This document shows, piece by piece, positions 57,242-61,719 of a stretch of DNA of 61,719 nucleotides. Location of the stretch: assembly GCA_015069165.1 (NCBI GenBank), contig SVJD01000007.1, positions 2,844 through 64,562 on the forward strand, read 5' to 3'. The notes below the pieces were generated by a model. It saw only the letters and a program-made list of their open reading frames with translations, was not told the origin of the DNA and made no database searches. The DNA comes from Oscillospiraceae bacterium. Its GTDB lineage: Bacteria; Bacillota; Clostridia; UBA1212; UBA1255. The stretch's first letter is position 1. Each line of letters begins with the position of its first letter. The position numbers were made by a program, and so were the translations under genes.

Positions 57242-58423
57242 ATGTTCAACATTCTCAAAAAAAGCAGCCCCACAACACACTGCTATGTTAAATCTATTAA
57301 ATTTATATATATTTCACTGTGTTTCATTATGCTCTTTGCATTATGTTCGTGTTCAAACATAGGCGGTAACTATACTGCGCCAACACATACACCGACAGAA
57401 AATTCAATATCAACCATTCAGCCTGCGAGCACATATTCCGTCCCTACCGAGACACCGTTGAGTACTGCTGCTCCATCCGAAGTTACAGCTTCACTTGAGC
57501 CAACTGCTACGACGGAATCTCCGCACGCATCTCAAGGAACCGCTGCACCCGAAGCAACAACCGCACCGGATATTACTGCAACACCCGTGGTGACTTCAAA
57601 ACCAACTTCAAAACCGACATCTAAACCAACTTCAAATGTCAACACAATATGCACACATAAAAGTATTACAATAAAAAATAAGACAGGAGCCACTTGCACA
57701 AAAGATGGCTACTCCGGTGACACTTATTGCCTTATGTGCGGAGATAAAGTTTCTTCAGGTTCTAAAATTCCCGCTACAGGCCATCAAAACACCGAGGTTC
57801 GTAACAAAAAAGAGGCTACAACTTCCCAAAACGGTTATACCGGCGATATATATTGTAAAGATTGCAACACAAAAATTGCATCAGGCAGTTCAATTCCCAA
57901 AAAAGAAAATCCTAATGCAGGAAAAGTTGAATACATAATGCCTGACGGAACGAGCGCTTTTGTCGATGCAAATATCAGCGATGTTACAGGTTATTATATG
58001 GCTGAAAAAACAAAAAATACTACTCATTTATATATTGATGTCGAAAAAGAAATTGTCCGTCTTTGTAACATAGAAAGAGCAAAAGAAAATTTAAGTCCGC
58101 TCAATTGGTTTGAAGATGCATATTACTTTACAAAAATCAGAGCTGAAGAAACCGCAACTCTTTTTTCACACACAAGACCAAACGGAAAACCGTGGTATTC
58201 GGTTTGTTTTGATGCCGGCGTGGTAGTTACCGGATATTACGGAGAAAATCTCGGCAAAACAGTCGGAGCAACTCCCGACCAATTTGCAGCCGCAATTGTT
58301 GACAGTTGGATGAATTCTCCCGCACACAGAACAAATATTATGAACGGAAACTACAGGCGAACTGCAGTTGCTATCGTTCAAAACGGAGATCAATTAACTG
58401 CCGTGCAGTTCTTTTTCAGTTAA
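57242..58423 (+). CDS. CAP/SCP-domain lipoprotein with zinc-ribbon-like repeats
   Basis: A 393-residue exported protein with lipobox CSC near residue 38. A long Thr/Ser/Pro linker follows (to about 135, ending with repeated SKPT). Two cysteine repeats come next (about 140-230): CTKDGYSGDTYCLMCGDK and SQNGYTGDIYCKDCNTK, each closing on an SIP or KIP. The second half (about 265-393) is a CAP domain with LCNIERAKENLSPLNW, IRAEETATLFSHTRPNGKPW, YYGENLG and SWMNSPAHRTNIM, so the two His and two Glu of the CAP cavity seem present. CAP proteins often bind sterols or act in envelope remodelling. The ATG at 57242 follows GTGAGGA; the GTG at 57230 lies in that site. Confidence 0.88.
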   Translation: MFNILKKSSPTTHCYVKSIKFIYISLCFIMLFALCSCSNIGGNYTAPTHTPTENSISTIQPASTYSVPTETPLSTAAPSEVTASLEPTATTESPHASQGTAAPEATTAPDITATPVVTSKPTSKPTSKPTSNVNTICTHKSITIKNKTGATCTKDGYSGDTYCLMCGDKVSSGSKIPATGHQNTEVRNKKEATTSQNGYTGDIYCKDCNTKIASGSSIPKKENPNAGKVEYIMPDGTSAFVDANISDVTGYYMAEKTKNTTHLYIDVEKEIVRLCNIERAKENLSPLNWFEDAYYFTKIRAEETATLFSHTRPNGKPWYSVCFDAGVVVTGYYGENLGKTVGATPDQFAAAIVDSWMNSPAHRTNIMNGNYRRTAVAIVQNGDQLTAVQFFFS

Positions 58424-58428
58424 ATTTA

Positions 58429-58875
58429 CTACTTCACAGTCCCATACGGCCAGTCTATGATGCCACCAAATTCTTTAACGTTGGTGTAGCCGAGCTTTAT
58501 AAGCTCTTCTGAGGCAATTTTACTTCGTCTGCCGCTGCGGCAATACACTAATATGAGAGCATTTTTGTCCGGGAGTTCTTTTTCTGCGCGTTCTGCTATT
58601 TCGTATTCGGGGATAAGAATTGCACCTTCGATATGTCCCTCTGCGAATTCTTCATCTGTGCGAGCATCAATGATAATATAATCAGTTTCGGTGTCCATTA
58701 TTTCTTTTGCTTGTTGAGGCGTGATTTGCTCAAATGTTATTGTTGGTGTTTCTTCTGCAACCTTATTGTTACTGCTGTCAGTAGCAACACCGCTGTCAGC
58801 AACACCGCAAGCATTCAGACAAAAAAGTGAAAGCGAAATCATAAGCATTATTAACCATCCTTTTGTTTTTATCAT
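58429..58875 (-). CDS. rhodanese-domain lipoprotein
   Basis: A 148-residue lipoprotein with lipobox LNAC (Cys at 23), then a Ser/Asn linker and a single rhodanese domain with IIDARTDEEFAEGHIEGAILIP and the active-site loop VYCRSGRRS, catalytic Cys included. It may handle sulfane sulfur or redox relays outside the membrane. GGGAG precedes the ATG. The stop is 6 bp from the end of the convergent CAP gene. The 193 bp upstream hold no gene that I can see. A thioredoxin-like gene lies about 2.7 kb upstream on the same strand, a usual neighbour, now separated by the kinase island. Confidence 0.9.
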   Translation of the reverse strand: MIKTKGWLIMLMISLSLFCLNACGVADSGVATDSSNNKVAEETPTITFEQITPQQAKEIMDTETDYIIIDARTDEEFAEGHIEGAILIPEYEIAERAEKELPDKNALILVYCRSGRRSKIASEELIKLGYTNVKEFGGIIDWPYGTVK

Positions 58876-59068
58876 TTTATTCCCACTCCCTCAAAAGATC
58901 TTACTTTTTCGCAATTTATACGTTCGGCAACCACAGAGATCAAAACAGAATCACCTTCCTAATAATTTAATATCGCTGCTGCAATGAAGTCACATCAGAT
59001 TTTACGATTATTTTATAACTTATCTCCAAAAAATGTGCAAGAGTAGTAGATCAAATTTCTCACCTCTC

Positions 59069-59959
59069 TTACAGCTTCTTTAGCTTTCTGTAAAACGTTG
59101 ATCTTGAATTGATCTTTGTTCGTCTCATTGCTTCTTCAACGGTAATAAGACCTTCATCAAGTTCCTTAGCCACTTGCTGAAGAGTGTTTTCGTCTACCTC
59201 TATCGGCTTTCTGCCGGTATACTTCCCGTTCTTCTTGGCCTTTTTGATACCCTCCTGACGGTTGGCATTTCGTTCTCGACGTGAGATAATACGTTGCGTT
59301 ACCATATAAGGAATCATTGCGGCCCGCGTCATAGCGTCAACCAGCACTTGACCGCTCTGTGTTATTACATCTACTCCGCTTGTAACAATGTCAAACATAC
59401 CGTCAGCAAAACCTGCCGTTGTATCAGCAATTGCCTCCAAGGATTCTACAATCACCTTGTCTCCGTACTGAAGTCCCGATACAACACCCGATGCAAATTG
59501 CTCGACCGTTTCTTGCATGCGCCTTCGCTCTACGATCAAATTATCATTAGCAGCTCTCATATTGGTACGGAGAAGCCATTCAAACCGATCATAATAATCA
59601 AGCCCGACAGACTCGAGCAGTTCCCAAAGATCTTCGCGGCTTTCGGAAGGAGTTCTCTCAGAAATGAAAGTAGGGATATAGTTTACTCGATAATAATCCT
59701 TTAATCTGAGTTCCATATCGATACCAGGAATGCCTTGAAACACACTTGCCGGAAGTCCGTCTACAATCTCCCAATAAGGGCTGATTACATACTGGAAGTT
59801 TTCTTCATCAAATTCCTGGTAATCAATTTGAGCAACGCTTACCTTTTCACCATTCTTCATTACCGCCTTGATAATACCGGAATTGATGTAGGAAGGGTTT
59901 CCTGCAAGCGGTGTTGTTATTCTATTTTGAGGCTTAAAATCCGTTCTTATCGCTTGCAT
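59069..59959 (-). CDS. kinase-partner protein with resolvase-like C-terminal HTH
   Basis: A 296-residue protein downstream of the HipA-like kinase. Residues 1-145 form a domain with SGIIKAVMKNGEKVSVAQIDY, FQYVISPYWEIVDGLP, FQGIPGIDMELRLKDYYRVNYIPTFISERTPSE and GLDYYDRFEWLLRTNMRA, which I think is conserved beside such kinases; I cannot name its family with certainty. Residues about 150-230 are helical and hydrophobic in part. Residues 233-296 closely resemble the DNA-binding tail of serine resolvases (NRQEGIKKAKKNGKYTGRKPIEV, then a helix-turn-helix ending STFYRKLKKL), yet no recombinase catalytic domain is present. AAGGAGG precedes the ATG, 11 bp after the kinase stop. It is probably the antitoxin or autorepressor of the pair. 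Codon use is more GC-rich than its neighbours. Confidence 0.6.
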   Translation of the reverse strand: MQAIRTDFKPQNRITTPLAGNPSYINSGIIKAVMKNGEKVSVAQIDYQEFDEENFQYVISPYWEIVDGLPASVFQGIPGIDMELRLKDYYRVNYIPTFISERTPSESREDLWELLESVGLDYYDRFEWLLRTNMRAANDNLIVERRRMQETVEQFASGVVSGLQYGDKVIVESLEAIADTTAGFADGMFDIVTSGVDVITQSGQVLVDAMTRAAMIPYMVTQRIISRRERNANRQEGIKKAKKNGKYTGRKPIEVDENTLQQVAKELDEGLITVEEAMRRTKINSRSTFYRKLKKL

Positions 59960-59970
59960 ATTTATCCTCC

Positions 59971-60825
59971 TTATTCCAGTTTCAATTTATTATAAGACTC
60001 AAGCAATATCTTTTCAAATCTTTCTTTCAAAATCGTTTTATAAAATTCTCTGCGCAGATCGCTGATATCTTCTATCGAATCTATCAATTTATTGATTTTA
60101 TTCAAATCTACTCTTTCGGTAATTCTAACAAGTGCATTATTACTTTCCTCAAACGCCAGACATGAAATAATATCATAGTACGAACTCTTTTTACCCTGAT
60201 ATTTTACTTGCGATGTCGGGAACTTGTATATTCTTTGCTCAATTTCATTTTGGTCGTTAAGAACAACTTGAATTTTTTCGTCGGTATTCAACTGCGGAAA
60301 AAGGCTTGAACCATTATCAAATATGGGTGAAAGACGGTATTTGTTGTCCTTCTTAATAAATCCCCAATTGCTTCCGTGACGGTCAAAATTCGCAATCAGG
60401 GCGTCCACAATAAACATATCCCAGAACAGGTCTATCGTTTGTTCTACGTCAGTAAGCTTTATGTTATCCTTCAGCATTTCGATAATATTTTCATAAGAAT
60501 ACTGATACTTTTCCTTATCCTGCTCAAGCGAACTGTCACCAACACCGTTAAACGGAACAAAGACTTCGTCCTCATTAAGAAAGTCTTTGATTACAACAAC
60601 ATTTTCCTTGCCATACGTTCCAAGCTGTGTCTCCTGTGTTTCGATTCCAAGCATTGAAAAGATATGACTTCCGAGAAATTCGGATACGTGATTAAATCTC
60701 AAACCGTCTCTTGAATTCTTTTGGAATTTCACCAGATAGCCATTGCCGCTTATTAAAATTGATTTTTTGCGTTCAGCTCCGGAATAGAATCTGCCGCCAT
60801 CAGGGTACTTAGAAAAATCCATCAT
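59971..60825 (-). CDS. HipA/CtkA-like protein kinase (candidate toxin)
   Basis: A 284-residue kinase of the HipA-like, CtkA-type fold. Lys33 in YLVKF is the likely ATP lysine. The catalytic loop NFDRHGSNWGF is at 146-156 with Asp148 and Asn153. The metal-binding DNG is at 170-172 (SPIFDNGSSLFP). IDLFWDMFIVDALIANFDRHG fits the family well. There is no N-terminal HipA subdomain 1. Family knowledge: HipA phosphorylates GltX and relatives have other targets; CtkA is a pro-inflammatory serine kinase. Here the partner is downstream, not a HipB-type gene upstream. GAGGTGA is 5 nt before the ATG, and a strong promoter lies upstream. Toxicity is inferred. Confidence 0.8.
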   Translation of the reverse strand: MMDFSKYPDGGRFYSGAERKKSILISGNGYLVKFQKNSRDGLRFNHVSEFLGSHIFSMLGIETQETQLGTYGKENVVVIKDFLNEDEVFVPFNGVGDSSLEQDKEKYQYSYENIIEMLKDNIKLTDVEQTIDLFWDMFIVDALIANFDRHGSNWGFIKKDNKYRLSPIFDNGSSLFPQLNTDEKIQVVLNDQNEIEQRIYKFPTSQVKYQGKKSSYYDIISCLAFEESNNALVRITERVDLNKINKLIDSIEDISDLRREFYKTILKERFEKILLESYNKLKLE

Positions 60826-60843
60826 CTATCTCACCTCGCTAAC

Positions 60844-60872
60844 ATTATGCTCTAAATTTCATTTTGTGTCAA
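60844..60872 (-). promoter_or_regulatory. sigma-A promoter of the kinase-partner operon
   Basis: On the minus strand TTGACA (60872-60867), a 17-nt spacer and CATAAT (60849-60844), immediately before the kinase ribosome binding site. Confidence 0.8.
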
Positions 60873-60904
60873 TAGGGTTAGTTTTAGTTTTGACACACCC
60901 TATT
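60865..60904. promoter_or_regulatory. interleaved inverted repeats at the -35 box (candidate operator)
   Basis: TGTGTCAA (60865-60872) is repeated inverted as TTGACACA (60890-60897). AATAGGG (60871-60877) is repeated inverted as CCCTATT (60898-60904). The arms interleave and the first covers the -35 box, so a bound protein should shut the promoter. The binding protein is unknown. Confidence 0.55.
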
Positions 60905-60973
60905 CAAATGACAAGAAAAATGACTTTCCGATTGATAGGTAACAGAGGGTAAAAAAATCCCCTTTTCGTCCCA

Positions 60974-61090
60974 TCATATCAATACGAGGTCGTTGTCATT
61001 TCGATGTGAGAGTTTAATCATCTCGATAAGAAAATTCCGGTCATAATCATATCAATACGAAAGTGTATCGGGGTCATATCAATAAGAGAG
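60974..61090. repeat. five degenerate 17-bp direct repeats upstream of the kinase operon
   Basis: On the plus strand, copies at 60974, 60996, 61018, 61047 and 61074, consensus TCATATCRATANGARAG. Spacings are 22, 22, 29 and 27 bp. The copies vary at several positions. They could be operator sites for the partner protein or old plasmid-type iterons. The fifth copy runs up to the PIN remnant. Confidence 0.75.
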
Positions 61091-61093
61091 CGC

Positions 61094-61231
61094 CTACAAA
61101 AAGCTAAAAAGGATACATCCCGTGATCTGATTTGCCTCGCAGTACTTGAACACCTTTAAGGAATCCTCAATAAAGTCTTTTCGGTTACAAAGAACATCGA
61201 GAATAACATTGGTATCAATCAATACTTTCAT
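61094..61231 (-). pseudogene. N-terminal fragment of a PIN-domain (VapC-like) toxin
   Basis: The 45-codon frame encodes MKVLIDTNVILDVLCNRKDF and so on, the first strand and helix of a PIN ribonuclease, including the first catalytic Asp (LIDTNV). It then runs into unrelated sequence and a stop. Full PIN toxins are about 130-140 residues with three or four acidic residues, so about two thirds is missing. It overlaps the antitoxin fragment in the ATGA-type manner of an intact operon. Too short for any nuclease activity. Confidence 0.8.
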
Positions 61232-61319
61232 AGCGTACCATCCTTTCTGCCCGTGCACTCTTTTCGTCTACGTCAGACGAGAGAACGCCCACAAGGCTGT
61301 CCGAATTGAAAAAATATTG
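61215..61319 (-). pseudogene. C-terminal fragment of the matching antitoxin
   Basis: A frame open for 34 codons ends in RAERMVRYESID before a TGA that overlaps the PIN start by 17 bp. FNSDSLVGVLSSDVDEKSARAE looks like the toxin-binding tail of an antitoxin. There is a stop just upstream and no N-terminal DNA-binding domain. Together with the PIN piece it is a remnant of a toxin-antitoxin pair. Family assignment is by position and pattern only. Confidence 0.6.
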
Positions 61320-61358
61320 TTAAACAGCCATAATTTTTCAGTAACATAAAACAAAATC

Positions 61359-61392
61359 AAGGACGGTGGCCAAAATCGGTTACCGTCCTTTT
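61359..61392. terminator. possible terminator hairpin
   Basis: AAGGACGGT (61359-61367) pairs with ACCGTCCTT (61382-61390), a 9-bp stem followed by TT on the plus strand and a T-rich stretch on the minus strand. It could end the transcript of the TlpA-like gene or belong to the island edge. Confidence 0.4.
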
Positions 61393-61459
61393 CGTATCCA
61401 ACGAACCAGCAACAATCAGATTAACAGTCGGTTAAATATAATGTACATTGCTTTCACTG

Positions 61460-61535
61460 CGTCCATTATGTCCGATTTTTGTGGAAATAATGGACGTTAT
61501 GGAGATAATGGAATCCCATTCAGTACATTATCTCC
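61460..61535. repeat. two adjacent 10-bp inverted repeats sharing a core
   Basis: CGTCCATTAT (61460-61469) with ATAATGGACG (61487-61496), then GGAGATAATG (61501-61510) with CATTATCTCC (61526-61535). Both share ATAATG(G). The 267 bp from 61320 to 61586 hold no gene. They may be sites for a recombinase or regulator at the island edge. Confidence 0.6.
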
Positions 61536-61548
61536 ACACAGTACAAAA

Positions 61549-61572
61549 TTTCGTGCGTCATTTCGTGCGTCA
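61549..61572. repeat. tandem duplication of a 12-mer
   Basis: TTTCGTGCGTCA occurs twice in direct succession, 15 bp past the end of the TlpA-like gene. This could be an insertion footprint or a simple slippage duplication. Confidence 0.7.
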
Positions 61573-61586
61573 ATTTTTTGCGTTTT

Positions 61587-61719
61587 TTATTTTACCATAT
61601 CAATCCCTTTTTGAAGCGTATCCGCAGAAATAGCTCCGGTCGCTTGTGCAATCAAATATCCCTCTCCATCTATAAAGTATGTGGTAGGTAAGGAATATAC
61701 ACTGTAAGTGGTTGCCGCA
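61587..61719 (-). CDS. TlpA/thioredoxin-like protein, C-terminal end only
   Basis: The last 43 codons of a minus-strand gene that begins outside the window. They read TTYSVYSLPTTYFIDGEGYL and end DTLQKGIDMVK, with the cis-Pro of LPTTYFID that marks TlpA/ResA-type thiol-disulfide oxidoreductases. The CxxC motif would be upstream and is not seen. Such genes are often near CcdA and rhodanese genes; the rhodanese lipoprotein is on the same strand beyond the island. Confidence 0.7.
   Translation of the reverse strand, partial: AATTYSVYSLPTTYFIDGEGYLIAQATGAISADTLQKGIDMVK

Noticed and set aside
59069-59959. Serine recombinase gene
   Set aside because: Only the C-terminal HTH-like tail resembles resolvases; the N-terminal catalytic domain with its Ser is absent.
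59020-61537. Shared TTATCTCCA at 59020-59028 and 61529-61537 as target-site duplication of the island
   Set aside because: Nine bases in AT-rich DNA occur by chance over this distance, and the positions do not coincide with the gene-pair boundaries.

Overview
The window looks like one contig of a low-GC Gram-positive anaerobe of the Bacillota, most likely class Clostridia and probably host-associated. The pointers are HrcA/CIRCE control of a dnaK operon, RNase J, an ECF-type vitamin transporter, a lipoteichoic-acid-synthase-type enzyme, many lipoproteins with clear lipoboxes, GGAGG-type ribosome binding sites, BspA-like leucine-rich surface proteins and a maltodextrin/pullulan uptake locus. 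I cannot name the species from sequence alone. No rRNA, tRNA or CRISPR array was recognised.

Layout. 1-4.2 kb: cell-surface region, with a partial BspA-like LRR protein, a cohesin-like protein carrying zinc-ribbon-like repeats and a divergent XRE regulator. 4.2-8.5 kb: RNase J, then a pantothenate locus (ECF S component, coaX) with a metallophosphoesterase. 8.6-15 kb: secreted transglutaminase-like protein, patatin-like phospholipase, a degenerate helicase IV-like protein and a glycosyltransferase. 14.9-26.7 kb: one long leftward gene string, hrcA-grpE-dnaK-dnaJ followed by a GH99-like protein, endonuclease IV, PgeF, a peptide-binding lipoprotein, lspA and rluD, headed by a clear sigma-A promoter and a perfect CIRCE. 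26.9-27.1 kb: tandem 53-bp hairpin repeats. 27.2-39 kb: M23 peptidase, then a second leftward string (ABC exporter, aconitase-family hydratase, two cyclophilins, LtaS-like enzyme, ilvB, ilvN) ending at a terminator. 39-45.6 kb: EF-P with a Cys/Asp-rich CD1247-like protein, lipoproteins, a GpsA-like dehydrogenase and a membrane J-domain-like protein. 45.7-53.7 kb: alpha-glucan uptake and breakdown (binding protein, two permeases, an ATPase with an unusually long C-terminus, pullulanase) plus an Sfp-type transferase. 53.8-58.9 kb: HAD phosphatase, a small protein, a second metallophosphoesterase, an SPFH protein, a CAP-domain lipoprotein and a rhodanese lipoprotein.

58.9-61.6 kb is an accessory island. 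It holds a HipA/CtkA-like kinase and a partner whose C-terminus resembles the DNA-binding tail of a serine resolvase. In front of them lie a strong promoter with interleaved inverted repeats and five 17-bp direct repeats. Next come remnants of a PIN-type toxin-antitoxin pair and a cluster of palindromes. The island sits between a rhodanese gene and a TlpA/thioredoxin-like gene on the same strand, which suggests insertion into a redox gene cluster. This island is the best candidate for an undescribed system. Other strong leads are the helicase IV-like protein with decayed motifs and the ATPase with repeated C-terminal modules.
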